Source of the DNA: Myxococcales bacterium
GTDB lineage: Bacteria; Myxococcota_A; UBA9042; UBA3505
Length of the DNA: 36,574 nucleotides
Direction: 5' to 3'
Assembly: GCA_002728755.1 (NCBI GenBank)
Contig: PBVT01000020.1
Coordinates: forward strand, 62,665 to 99,238
Shown here: one piece after another, positions 17,316 through 25,819 of the stretch
Layout of the letters: every line of letters begins with the position of its first letter
Position numbering within the stretch: the stretch's first letter is position 1
Notes under the pieces: generated by a model
What the model saw: only the letters and a program-made list of their open reading frames with translations
Told to the model about the DNA's origin: nothing
Databases searched by the model: none
Translations under genes and position numbers: made by a program

Positions 17316-20192
17316 TCAGGTTGCGTCGACTTCCGGTGTAGTTTTCCGAATTCCACGCTCCAAACGGAACAAGGTAATCAACGCAGGAAGTAGAAAAACA
17401 TCTGCAAAGAGAGCCATCGTCAGAGTGAACGCGGTGAGGTATCCAAACTGATACATCGCCACAAACTCTGAAAACAGACACACACCAAAGCCCGCTACCA
17501 ACACCAATGTGGTCAGTACAATTGCACGCCCCGTACCGAAAAGAGTGTTTTCCAATGCCACATTCACGTCGTTGGTCTTCCGGCGCTCTTCACGAAAACG
17601 CTCCAGAAAATGGATTGTGTCATCTACGGCGATTCCAAGTGAGATGGAAAAAATGATGGCCGTCGCGGCGCGAATCGGAACATCGAGATATCCCATGAAC
17701 CCGATGGTCATACCCAATGGAAAGACATTCGGGATCATACTGACAAGACCGATACGAATACTGCGAAATAAGACCGTCATCAATACTGCGATCAGACAAA
17801 AGGCTAACGCGAGCGATGTGAGCAAATCGCCTACAACATGACCCAATGCGTCCTGGGCCAGCGTAGACGACCCGGTGATATATACATCAAACCGGGGGCC
17901 CAAAACCGGGTCGCTCTTGATCTCATCACGAAACTTTTGAAGCTCCGCTCGTAACTTCTGCCAGGGATGTGTCCCCTCGTCCGACACGATGAAGGAGACC
18001 TGCGTTCCCGTACCATCGGGCGTCTGCACCTTGTCGACCATTTCACTTCCGTTCTGCCGTAACGGCAAAAGGATCTGGGCCAGGGCCTGCTGACTGTGAA
18101 AGGGGTAAGGACCATTCAGTAACCGCTCCTGCTCCTCGGGCGGACTCATCGCTACAAGCATCTCGCGGGTCAAGCTTGCGAGGTCATCAATTCGAGTAAT
18201 AAACGACTGGAAACGTTCATCCCGCAAGAGGCTTTGCGACAGCCCCTCAAGACGGCCGATCAAGCGGGGATCCAGGGTTGTGTAGATACACTCACCATCT
18301 GTCGCCAAAGAGGTCGACTCGACAGGTTCTGAATCGTCTTCCTCCAACTCAAAATCAAGCTCTTCATCGTTACCGTCGGCAGCTCGTTGGGGAAGAGACC
18401 GCCCCATTCCCTCCAATTGCACCAGCACGGGCACATCGTTCATATCCGTTAGCCACTGGATGACGCCGGACAAACGCTTTGTATAGCGTGTAAACACATT
18501 GGAGCGTCGACATAATAGAGCATCGCAGCAGCTGGGTCGCATGCAGTCCGCGCCCAGACATTCGCAGGCCTGTACATCACAACCCGGGTCGAGACAGTCT
18601 TTATTCGTCTCGCAGTTCTTTCCTTCAACCGTTCGCCCCCGAACATAGAGAGCGTGTACCAACAATCCACTCAGACGTTCCTGCGTGCGTTTGGTCGCCT
18701 GGTAGATGGGCTGTTCGGGTCGAATCTCCTCCATCAGTCGAGATTCTGATGTTACCCCTCCGATGCCACCAACGGGCGATCCCACAACACCAACCACTCC
18801 GAGCAGGATGAAAAGGCACATCACCCAGATCATATACCGGGGGCGAGACAGGGTCGCCCGAGCCACCCAGCGCATGAAACGATCGAGGAAACCACCCGAA
18901 TAGACGTCCAATACTCGCTGGGATGGGGGTGGTACTACCGAGAGAAGTATCGGTATGAGAATCAAAGACAGCACATAGGCTATGAGCACAGAAATGGACA
19001 CATACAGACCGAAACTACGGATGGTCGGAATGGTCGCAAACATAAGAGACCCAAATCCGACAGCCGTAGTTGCGCTGGTCAGAAAACACGCCCACCCCAT
19101 CGATTTCATGGTGCACGCGATAGCTTCTCGCTTATCTCCCAGGCGGCGATATTCCTGGAGATAACGGGCTATGTAATGCACGGCATCTGCAATACCAACC
19201 ACCAGAATAATGACCGGCATTACATTATTCAGAAGGTTTATCGGCTCTCTCGTGGCCTGCATAAACCCCATCGCCCAGACCAATGCGACATGCACTGCGA
19301 TAATCGGCACAGCCATCGCCCAGAACCATCGATACAGCCACCACAACAGAATCACGATGATCAACGACGAAAAGGGCAGTAACGTGCTGGTCTCCCCCAG
19401 AGACAATCTTTGGTAGGTGTATTCAACGATCGGCACGCCCGTAACAACCACGTCGACGCCTTTCGGCAGCTGCTTACGCCATACGTTGCCTTGCTTCTCA
19501 ATCCAGCGCGCCATCGGTTGGCGCAGGTCTTCATTCCGGTAGGCTATAGAATATTGGGCCGAAACCAGGGTCGCCCGTGCATCGTTTGAGATCATTCGGC
19601 GCGTAAATATCTTGTGCCGCAGCACACGCTCTGCCGTCCCTTCGAGAGCCCTGGCTGCCTCGAGAAGGGCAGCGGAAAACCCCGGGCATGAGGATTTCAT
19701 ACATCGCAAGACCTCGGCATCATCCATGCCGGCGGCAGTACGCTCCCTCTCATATCGACGAAACGCCGTCCGAACGAAATCGGTCTCAATCTGATCTGGG
19801 GCATAAAAGTCGGGTAGGCTCATAACACTGGCTACCCCATCGATCCCTACCTCTTCTCTCGCTCGAAGATCGTCTTCTATTGCTTCAATCTGGCGCAAGA
19901 CCTCGGGCTGAAAGATCGTGGTCTCTAGAACCGAGCTATCCGGCGACTGCCCCGAGTCTTCATCCACAGTGATCAGAGCGGCGTTGTACAGAACGTCGGA
20001 GCCGAACTCCTGCACAAACTCCTGAAACCGCTCATTATCCCCACCAAACTGGAGAAAGGAGTTCTGAAACGAAAAATCATACCGGATTTCATCTATAGGA
20101 AGCAGAAACGAGCCAAACCAGATCGTGATCGCTCCGATCACCAGGGCAAAAGCCACCCTCCACCGCATACAAATTCTGGCAAATCGCTCCAA
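17316..20192 (-). CDS. RND-superfamily transporter (MMPL/HpnN-like) with cysteine-rich insertion
   Basis: This 958-residue integral membrane protein has the duplicated RND layout: TM1 (about 12-31), a large periplasmic loop, five TMs (about 270-420), TM7 (about 450), a second periplasmic loop, then TM8-12. The family signature around GIAVDDTIHFLERFREERR and the matching VGIADAVHYIARYLQEYRR are present; the Asp residues are typical of proton-driven exporters. Such proteins often move lipids, hopanoids or sterols. The second loop holds nine Cys in about 37 residues (about 526-562) and then an acidic stretch, ELDFELEEDDSEP. I chose the TTG at 20192, because a stop lies in frame just upstream and the N-terminal helix needs it. 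Substrate unknown. Confidence 0.93.
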   Translation of the reverse strand: MERFARICMRWRVAFALVIGAITIWFGSFLLPIDEIRYDFSFQNSFLQFGGDNERFQEFVQEFGSDVLYNAALITVDEDSGQSPDSSVLETTIFQPEVLRQIEAIEDDLRAREEVGIDGVASVMSLPDFYAPDQIETDFVRTAFRRYERERTAAGMDDAEVLRCMKSSCPGFSAALLEAARALEGTAERVLRHKIFTRRMISNDARATLVSAQYSIAYRNEDLRQPMARWIEKQGNVWRKQLPKGVDVVVTGVPIVEYTYQRLSLGETSTLLPFSSLIIVILLWWLYRWFWAMAVPIIAVHVALVWAMGFMQATREPINLLNNVMPVIILVVGIADAVHYIARYLQEYRRLGDKREAIACTMKSMGWACFLTSATTAVGFGSLMFATIPTIRSFGLYVSISVLIAYVLSLILIPILLSVVPPPSQRVLDVYSGGFLDRFMRWVARATLSRPRYMIWVMCLFILLGVVGVVGSPVGGIGGVTSESRLMEEIRPEQPIYQATKRTQERLSGLLVHALYVRGRTVEGKNCETNKDCLDPGCDVQACECLGADCMRPSCCDALLCRRSNVFTRYTKRLSGVIQWLTDMNDVPVLVQLEGMGRSLPQRAADGNDEELDFELEEDDSEPVESTSLATDGECIYTTLDPRLIGRLEGLSQSLLRDERFQSFITRIDDLASLTREMLVAMSPPEEQERLLNGPYPFHSQQALAQILLPLRQNGSEMVDKVQTPDGTGTQVSFIVSDEGTHPWQKLRAELQKFRDEIKSDPVLGPRFDVYITGSSTLAQDALGHVVGDLLTSLALAFCLIAVLMTVLFRSIRIGLVSMIPNVFPLGMTIGFMGYLDVPIRAATAIIFSISLGIAVDDTIHFLERFREERRKTNDVNVALENTLFGTGRAIVLTTLVLVAGFGVCLFSEFVAMYQFGYLTAFTLTMALFADVFLLPALITLFRLERGIRKTTPEVDAT

Positions 20193-20403
20193 GACTACCT
20201 ACTCGGACATGTACCCCAGTTCATAGACCACAGCAGCTCATGTTTCGCAACGCCCACGTCTACGCCAGCTTCTACCTTGCGGAGGATGATACAACCAGCA
20301 TCGGAGGGGGCTTTTCGACCAGGAAATAACTGGCTTCAGAGAAGAATTTCTACCACACGGAATCAAACCCAAACATTTACCCGGAATTACTGCATGTTTG
20401 GGA

Positions 20404-20432
20404 TTGACATCCAACGTCATAGACCATAGGCT
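20404..20432 (+). promoter_or_regulatory. Sigma-70-like promoter for the Pal-like lipoprotein
   Basis: A perfect TTGACA (20404-20409) is followed after 17 bases by TAGGCT (20427-20432). Transcription would start about 40 bases before the ATG at 20481. The rest of the 288-base gap between the divergent transporter and this gene (20193-20480) shows no gene or clear operator. Confidence 0.6.
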
Positions 20433-20480
20433 GCGGCGAAATCTTTCCCAGTGATAACAGGTGTTTCTGGAGGCATTTTG

Positions 20481-21236
20481 ATGCATCGTTTCATACCCGG
20501 TCTCGTATTCATTTTCCTGGGCACAGGCCTTATGTTGGGCTGCGGTCCAAAATATCCCAACTGTGATACCGACAAGAACTGCGCTGCCAAAGCTGAAGTT
20601 TGTGTCGCCAAGAAATGTAAGCAGTGTCGGGATAACACACAATGTACCCAGCCATGCCAGGTATGTTCGGCTGACTTCTCCTGCGTAAAGCAAGAGGGAT
20701 GTTGTGTCAGCGATCTGGATTGTCAGGCCGGTGAAAAATGCTGGCTCTCCGGCTCTACTGGAACATGTGGCCCCACATGCAACGCGGAAAGCCCCTGCCC
20801 AGCAGGTCAACGCTGCGTCGGTGAAAAGTGCGTACCAGACGTTGGTTGCGTAAGCACTGCCGATTGCTCCGCAGGCGAAATGTGCCAGGACGGCCGCTGT
20901 ACAGCTGGTTGCAATCTGGCAAACATCAACTTCGACTTTGATGAGTACACGCTCACATCGGACGGTGTTTCCGCCGTGGAAGCCAACGCCGAATGCCTGA
21001 AGGCCAAGGCGGGTTCTGTCCAGCTGGACGGTCATTGCGATGTTCGTGGTGATGACGAATACAACCTTGCACTCGGTAATCGTCGTGCAGCGGCAGTAAA
21101 ACGCGCGCTTCGAAATCTGGGCATCTCCTCCGGCAGCATTAAAACGCGGTCCTTCGGTGAAGAGCAGCCCCTCTGCCACGACAACAGTGAAAGCTGTCAT
21201 GCGCAGAACCGTCGTGTAGAAACCGGTTCCAACTAA
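20481..21236 (+). CDS. Pal/OmpA-like lipoprotein with cysteine-rich N-terminal region
   Basis: The 251-residue protein starts at an ATG with GGAGG seven bases upstream. Its lipobox ends in MLGC (Cys21). Residues about 21-143 hold roughly two dozen cysteines in EGF/stig-like patterns (for example CVGEKC, CVSTADC, CQDGRC). From about residue 145 there is an OmpA-C domain, INFDFDEYTLT through QNRRVE. Its diaminopimelate-binding core is GHCDVRGDDEYNLALGNRRA, matching the Pal motif GHxDxRGxxEYNxxLGxRRA. Extra Cys pairs (NAEC, GHC, LCHD, ESCH) sit inside the OmpA domain too. It anchors the outer membrane to peptidoglycan by inference. A strong terminator follows, so it is a single-gene unit. Confidence 0.92.
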   Translation: MHRFIPGLVFIFLGTGLMLGCGPKYPNCDTDKNCAAKAEVCVAKKCKQCRDNTQCTQPCQVCSADFSCVKQEGCCVSDLDCQAGEKCWLSGSTGTCGPTCNAESPCPAGQRCVGEKCVPDVGCVSTADCSAGEMCQDGRCTAGCNLANINFDFDEYTLTSDGVSAVEANAECLKAKAGSVQLDGHCDVRGDDEYNLALGNRRAAAVKRALRNLGISSGSIKTRSFGEEQPLCHDNSESCHAQNRRVETGSN

Positions 21237-21287
21237 TACTGGATAGGATTCCGAATCGTGTCGGACTCCCACGCCAACTTCATACGA

Positions 21288-21333
21288 AAGAACGCCGACC
21301 GGCATATTATGTCGCGTCGGCGTTCTTCTTTTT
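21288..21333 (+). terminator. Rho-independent terminator after the Pal-like gene
   Basis: A 12-bp perfect stem AAGAACGCCGAC/GTCGGCGTTCTT (21288-21299 and 21316-21327) with a 16-base loop is followed by CTTTTT. It separates the Pal-like gene from the YbgF-like gene 26 bases further on. Confidence 0.88.
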
Positions 21334-21358
21334 GCCAATGGCCTATCTCTGACACAAG

Positions 21359-22162
21359 ATGAGATGGATCATGATGAACTCCTTCTTTTCCCGCGTCTGG
21401 ATACTCTTGTTCCCCTGTCTTTTTCTGACAGGGTGCCCGACCCTTGGGCAGTTTCAGGCGCTTGAACAACGGGTAACACGGACCGAGAAACAAAACTCGG
21501 AACAGGTGGAAAGCAGTAAAACGCTGACGAAACGAATCGAGAATCTCTATACCAAGCTTGAATCCGAGGGCTTAGACTTACGAAAATCGGGCAACCAGCT
21601 TTCAACACAGATCGATCAGATGAAGCGTCAGATCCAGGAATTGGAAGGGAAAGACGAAACATCTAGCTTCCAATTAACGGAACTTACGAACGAGCTGAAC
21701 GAGCTGATCGAATTACTCGATAATCGCTTCAACATCAGCGCATCTCAGCTGCCCAGCGATTTACCCAAAGGACCCAAAGGTCTGCTCTCTGCCGGAGATG
21801 AGCGTCTAGAGAGAGGCCGGTACCGAATGGCACGGGCGATATACCGTGAGTTGTTGCAGCGGCACCCCAAATCAAAACAATCACCAAAAGCCAAGCTGCA
21901 GATTGGAGAGAGTTACGCTCGCGAGGGGAATAACGACGCTGCGATCCGAGAGATCAAAGATATGGAGTCCTTGTACCGTTCATCAAAAGAGATGCCGTCT
22001 GGCTATCTTCTGATTGGACGAGTGCTCGAGAAAGAGAAGAAATGTAAGAAGGCCATTGCCATCTATGAATACTTTCTAGATCAGGCCAAGAAGCATCCCA
22101 AACGTAAAGACGTGAAAGCCAAAATAAAGGCCCTGAAGAAACTCGATGGATGCAAAGGCTGA
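21359..22162 (+). CDS. YbgF/CpoB-like coiled-coil and TPR lipoprotein
   Basis: The product is 267 residues from the ATG at 21359; ATGs at 21371 and 21374 are equally possible, and no strong ribosome site distinguishes them. It has a signal with lipobox LTGC, then a coiled coil over about residues 30-120 (LEQRVTRTEKQN, LTKRIENLYTKL, LTELTNELNELIELL). Two or three tetratricopeptide repeats follow, such as RYRMARAIYRELLQRHP and KKAIAIYEYFLDQA. The layout matches YbgF/CpoB, the Tol-Pal-associated coordinator of cell-wall synthesis and outer-membrane constriction. Its place right after a Pal-like gene supports this, although tolB, tolA, tolQ and tolR are not in view. Confidence 0.85.
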   Translation: MRWIMMNSFFSRVWILLFPCLFLTGCPTLGQFQALEQRVTRTEKQNSEQVESSKTLTKRIENLYTKLESEGLDLRKSGNQLSTQIDQMKRQIQELEGKDETSSFQLTELTNELNELIELLDNRFNISASQLPSDLPKGPKGLLSAGDERLERGRYRMARAIYRELLQRHPKSKQSPKAKLQIGESYAREGNNDAAIREIKDMESLYRSSKEMPSGYLLIGRVLEKEKKCKKAIAIYEYFLDQAKKHPKRKDVKAKIKALKKLDGCKG

Positions 22163-22338
22163 TGCTTTCTTGAAAGCCTGACTTGCGACAGGTATCCAAA
22201 AGAGCCAAACTAGATCAGAGAATACGATAATTTGAATGTTTCCTTTGGATGAACGTCAGTACGGCGCATTGAGAACACCCGAAATTCCCATCGAGTTGCA
22301 GCTCGTTTGGTCTAAGGGCTGGAACATGAGGTTTTGAG

Positions 22339-22875
22339 ATGAAGATTCGAATCCAACTTTTGCTTACGGTCGTAGCCTTACTCCTGGCCCAGGGCTGCTT
22401 TGTGGAAGATGGCTATTACACAGCCAAACCAATCACCTGTACGACATCTCTCGAATGTCCGATGGACTATTATTGTTCTGAGGCAGCTATCTGCACATAT
22501 GAGTATGGTTGCACTTCGGATCTAGAATGCCTGATCGGCGAGTACTGTGGTCTCAACGGCATCTGTTACAGCCAGGGTTACTGCTATTCTGATGCGCAAT
22601 GTCCTATGGGTTACGCATGCGACCCATTTGACGGGTATTGCTATGAATCGTCCTTCTGCGCCAGTGACTTCGATTGTCCCGATGGTAGCTACTGTGCCGT
22701 TGATGGTGCCTGCTATACCAAATATGGCTGCACCTCCCACGCCGAATGCAACACAGATCAATACTGTGGTGTGGATGGCTCCTGTTACCCCATTGGCGAC
22801 GAATGCTCGGAAGACGTCGACTGTGAGGACGGCGAATACTGTGAACTAAACGGGTATTGTTACGAGAACGAATAG
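22339..22875 (+). CDS. Lipoprotein made of six C-x5-C-x5-C-x5-C repeats
   Basis: The 178-residue protein has a signal with lipobox AQGC and starts 5 bases after GAGGTTTTG-type bases. The mature part consists almost wholly of six tandem units of 24-25 residues. Each has four Cys with five (once six) residues between them, as in CTSDLECLIGEYCGLNGIC, and they are linked by Tyr-rich spacers of about five residues. Asp, Glu and Tyr dominate and Lys is rare, so the protein is acidic. It probably forms a rod of small disulfide-linked modules outside the cell. No enzyme motif is present. Nothing but an orphan lipoprotein, on the other strand, lies nearby. Function unknown. Confidence 0.88.
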   Translation: MKIRIQLLLTVVALLLAQGCFVEDGYYTAKPITCTTSLECPMDYYCSEAAICTYEYGCTSDLECLIGEYCGLNGICYSQGYCYSDAQCPMGYACDPFDGYCYESSFCASDFDCPDGSYCAVDGACYTKYGCTSHAECNTDQYCGVDGSCYPIGDECSEDVDCEDGEYCELNGYCYENE

Positions 22876-22891
22876 GGGTTTCGTAACAATA
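22855..22891. repeat. 11-bp perfect inverted repeat between convergent genes
   Basis: TATTGTTACGA (22855-22865) and TCGTAACAATA (22881-22891) pair perfectly with a 15-base loop that includes the stop codon at 22873. It may be a weak bidirectional terminator between the convergent genes, though there is no T run. Confidence 0.45.
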
Positions 22892-22897
22892 TCGGCC

Positions 22898-23626
22898 TTA
22901 GGACTTGGGCGGCACTGTGTTTCGCGCATCCTGTATTTCACGTCGAATCCGACTCGAATGAAACGGAGCGGGACCTGTATAGTCCGGAGCCTGGTCGAGA
23001 AGTTTTGACCAGATGTCGATAACAATCGACGCCCCCTGTAGTCGTAATGCCTTTAAGTCCAGAGGTTTGTCTCCAGAGGCCTCAGCAGCAGAGCGCGAAA
23101 ATGTCGTTCGAAGTCCCTGAATCAATCGTCCAGAGCTCGTCTCCGGATCCGGGACAGGTCCGGATAACGCCGACTGATAAATGATCCAACCGATATAACC
23201 ACCTAGAAATAGCTGGTGGTGATCCTTGGGTAGACGTTTTCGCATATCTTCTGCGGTCTGCATGACCGTCGTCAACAGACCGGTAGCGTTTGCGCCGGAC
23301 CGTGCGCTGATTCCACGTGAGATGGTGTAGAAGGCGGCACGCATTTCCGCCAGGGAATGCGACGACTCGTACGTAGGCGAATGGAGTAGCTTCAGAACAT
23401 TCTCCGCCTGCTCGATTCCAATAAACTCGACCTGCTCGAAACCCAATATGTAGTCGAGAACCGCGTTCCCATGGGTATCCATTGCGTACCAGTGCAAGGT
23501 ATATTGACCTTGCTCCACAGAGGCCCTGGGTAGGGTTTGCACACGAGTATGCCCTTGTACGCGTGCATTGGAACGTGCGCAATGCAGGGTTCCCAATATA
23601 CAGAGGAGGAGGATTAACCTGCGCAT
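22898..23626 (-). CDS. Hypothetical lipoprotein
   Basis: The 242-residue protein has a short signal with LHC (Cys16) as lipobox. The mature part is a mix of helices, with a hydrophobic stretch LFLGGYIGWIIYQSAL about residue 145 that is probably buried rather than membrane-spanning. No known motif is visible. AGGTGA precedes the ATG, which overlaps the folK end by 13 bases, so the gene is probably the last member of the long rpsF-folK cluster. Confidence 0.75.
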   Translation of the reverse strand: MRRLILLLCILGTLHCARSNARVQGHTRVQTLPRASVEQGQYTLHWYAMDTHGNAVLDYILGFEQVEFIGIEQAENVLKLLHSPTYESSHSLAEMRAAFYTISRGISARSGANATGLLTTVMQTAEDMRKRLPKDHHQLFLGGYIGWIIYQSALSGPVPDPETSSGRLIQGLRTTFSRSAAEASGDKPLDLKALRLQGASIVIDIWSKLLDQAPDYTGPAPFHSSRIRREIQDARNTVPPKS

Positions 23627-24159
23627 ACCGTCACCTGCCCATCAATTCGCGTGGCTGTTCCTGGATCTCCAAGATTAGCCCATAGTTGTTCGATTCGTAG
23701 ACCTGTAATTGGATCAAGCCATTCTGGTGCGATCTCAACGAGAGGAGCCAACACAAAGGCTCGCTGCCGATATTCGGGATGAGGAACAGATGCTCGCTCC
23801 GATTCAATGCATTGGTCTCCAAGGAGAATCAAATCCAGATCAAGGGTTCGCGGTCCATACCGTGTATAACGCACCCGTCCGTATTCACTCTCGATTGCAT
23901 GAAGGCGCTCCAAAATCTGTTCCGCCCTCCAATCCGTAATTCCCGTAATCACTGCATTGATAAATTCGGGTTGGTTCGGTTCACCCCAGGGCTCCGTTTT
24001 GTAAAGAGACGATGCGCATACATTGGATAGCCAGGGTTCGCTGCCTAATCGCGCTATGGCTGACAAAACACAGGTTTCGGCATCACCAATATTCCCACCC
24101 AGCCCGATGGCCACGGGGATCGGTTCTTGTACCGCCTTCTTCTCTTGAATCGCTTCCAT
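23614..24159 (-). CDS. folK: 2-amino-4-hydroxy-6-hydroxymethyldihydropteridine pyrophosphokinase (HPPK)
   Basis: FolK transfers pyrophosphate from ATP to 6-hydroxymethyl-dihydropterin in folate synthesis. Visible signatures are AIGLGGNIGD near the start, YKTEPWGEPNQPEFINAV, RYGPRTLDLDLILLGD with the metal-binding Asp pair, and VPHPEYRQRAFVLAPLVEIAP. I used the ATG at 24159, giving 181 residues, near the family length. An upstream ATG at 24213 would overlap rsmE by 14 bases and add 18 residues. It follows rsmE closely on the same strand. Confidence 0.94.
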   Translation of the reverse strand: MEAIQEKKAVQEPIPVAIGLGGNIGDAETCVLSAIARLGSEPWLSNVCASSLYKTEPWGEPNQPEFINAVITGITDWRAEQILERLHAIESEYGRVRYTRYGPRTLDLDLILLGDQCIESERASVPHPEYRQRAFVLAPLVEIAPEWLDPITGLRIEQLWANLGDPGTATRIDGQVTVCAG

Positions 24160-24199
24160 GGGTCGTCCGTACCACGGTATAGATAAGAACAGCAAGGCT

Positions 24200-24943
24200 C
24201 TAGGGCCCGCCATATGCCACTCGAAGTAAGACCATTCGATGCACTGCCACCGCCGCGGCCGTCCGAGCACGCAAGACGGCCGGCCCAAGCCAGAGCTTCT
24301 CGGCCCCTACGGTATCAAAGACCTGGCCCTCCCGTTCACTCCATCCACCTTCCGGCCCAATCGCAATCACATAACTATCGGCCAACTCCGTGGTCTCCGA
24401 TGTCGCAGCGTTCGGATCACAGAGATCTGCATAAAACCGTCTAGAACCGGCTCGCATCGCAACATCCAGCTCTTCAGCATAATGCACGTCTGGCATGATC
24501 GGGCGACCCGCCTGTGAAGACGCTTCCACGACAGCTTTTTCAAGTCTTTTCGCGGTAGAGTCGTCATCTACAAACCGTGGACGGTTTACTCGATCCGTAG
24601 AAACCAGGTGAATCTGATCGGCACCAGCTTCGACAGCTGCAACCACAGCGGTCTCCAAATCTCGTCCCTGCAATAAGGCCATGACCAGATGTACGGGGCA
24701 CTCTGGTGGGGGAACGATTTGTTTGGCTCCATTCCAGGTGAGCTCTACCTTTCCCTTATACGCACTCACGACCCGAACCGAGCGAATAGAACCCTTACCA
24801 TCACCCAACCAGAAGCACTCGGATTCGTTGAGCCGTAGTACTCGACCAATATGGTGCAAGCGATCTTCGGAGAGTTGTACCTGGGGAGCGTCCAGCCCTC
24901 CAGCACCAACACCTGGATCAATAATGAGACGATTATCCAGCAT
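24200..24943 (-). CDS. rsmE: 16S rRNA (uracil-1498-N3) methyltransferase
   Basis: RsmE methylates U1498 of 16S rRNA using S-adenosylmethionine; it has the SPOUT knot fold. The 247-residue protein has an N-terminal PUA-like part with HHIGRVLRL. The knot region shows EAGADQIHLVSTDR, EASSQAGRP and IAIGPEGGWSEREG, the SAM-binding loop, then LGPAVLRARTAA. All conserved features are present (family usually about 240-250 residues). The ATG at 24943 overlaps the prmA end by 11 bases, with GGTGG as ribosome site; a longer frame to 24970 reads into prmA. Confidence 0.95.
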   Translation of the reverse strand: MLDNRLIIDPGVGAGGLDAPQVQLSEDRLHHIGRVLRLNESECFWLGDGKGSIRSVRVVSAYKGKVELTWNGAKQIVPPPECPVHLVMALLQGRDLETAVVAAVEAGADQIHLVSTDRVNRPRFVDDDSTAKRLEKAVVEASSQAGRPIMPDVHYAEELDVAMRAGSRRFYADLCDPNAATSETTELADSYVIAIGPEGGWSEREGQVFDTVGAEKLWLGPAVLRARTAAAVAVHRMVLLRVAYGGP

Positions 24944-25814
24944 GGCGAACCACCAGTCCCATCCAATCACCTTCGGAACACTGCTTCTCTACGGTTCCGC
25001 GAAATTGTGTCAGAAAACGTTCTAGAAACTGCTCCTTCTCTTCACAGAGGACTCCAGACAAAATCAATGTCCCACCAGGCTGAAGTTTCGCATCCAGAGA
25101 GGGAGCCAGTCGAAGGAGAACTTCCGAGATGATATTCGCTACAATTACGGGATAGGTTTCCACCAACGAATCTACGGAACCCTCGGACAACTGAATCTGA
25201 TCGGCTACCCCATTCTGGTCGATAACCTCCTGCGCTACCTCTATGGCCACAGGATCGATATCGCAGGCGTGTATTTCTGGACAACCCAGTCGCGCCAAAG
25301 ATGCGGCGATCACGCCACTTCCACACCCCACATCGGCTATCGTACCGCCCGTAGGCACACCGTTCGGAACACAAACGTCTAATGCCAACTCCAGCGCAAG
25401 ACGTGTCGTCTCATGTCCACCGGTACCAAAAGCCAGCCCCGGATCGACCACAATTTCGGGAAGTTCCGGCTCGGGAGACTCGCGAAACGGCGGGCGAACA
25501 ACCAGACGTTCCCCAATCACTACCGCCGAAAGGAACTCCTTCCATCGCTCCGTCCATTCGGTATCCTCGAATGGAGCGACATCCAACGAGGCGCGCAAAG
25601 CACGGGCTTCGAAATCTCTACGAAGCCGCTCCGACATCGCATGGTCCCCATACGCAACTACACGCAACTGCCCTGGCCCTACTGAAGAGACCGTAGAGCT
25701 GTCCTGGACCTCAAACGCATCAACACCATGGTCGGCTAACAAACGTTCGACCGCAGGCATATGCCCACGGTCGAACTCGAATGTTAGTCGCCAGAATTCC
25801 GGTTCAACAGTCAC
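24933..25814 (-). CDS. prmA: Ribosomal protein L11 methyltransferase
   Basis: PrmA trimethylates ribosomal protein L11. The 293-residue protein has an N-terminal substrate-recognition domain with EDTEWTERWKEF, then PGLAFGTGGHETTRLAL and the SAM-binding IADVGCGSGVIAASLARLG, followed by the acid loop ACDIDPVAIE and VIVANIISEVLLRLAP. It starts with GTG, five bases after the rplI stop. All motifs are intact. Confidence 0.95.
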   Translation of the reverse strand: MTVEPEFWRLTFEFDRGHMPAVERLLADHGVDAFEVQDSSTVSSVGPGQLRVVAYGDHAMSERLRRDFEARALRASLDVAPFEDTEWTERWKEFLSAVVIGERLVVRPPFRESPEPELPEIVVDPGLAFGTGGHETTRLALELALDVCVPNGVPTGGTIADVGCGSGVIAASLARLGCPEIHACDIDPVAIEVAQEVIDQNGVADQIQLSEGSVDSLVETYPVIVANIISEVLLRLAPSLDAKLQPGGTLILSGVLCEEKEQFLERFLTQFRGTVEKQCSEGDWMGLVVRHAG

Positions 25815-25819
25815 CGAGA

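Noticed and set aside
20238-21338. Long minus-strand open frame opposite the Pal-like gene
   Set aside because: It mirrors a clear lipoprotein/OmpA gene with good ribosome site and promoter; its product has no recognisable domain.
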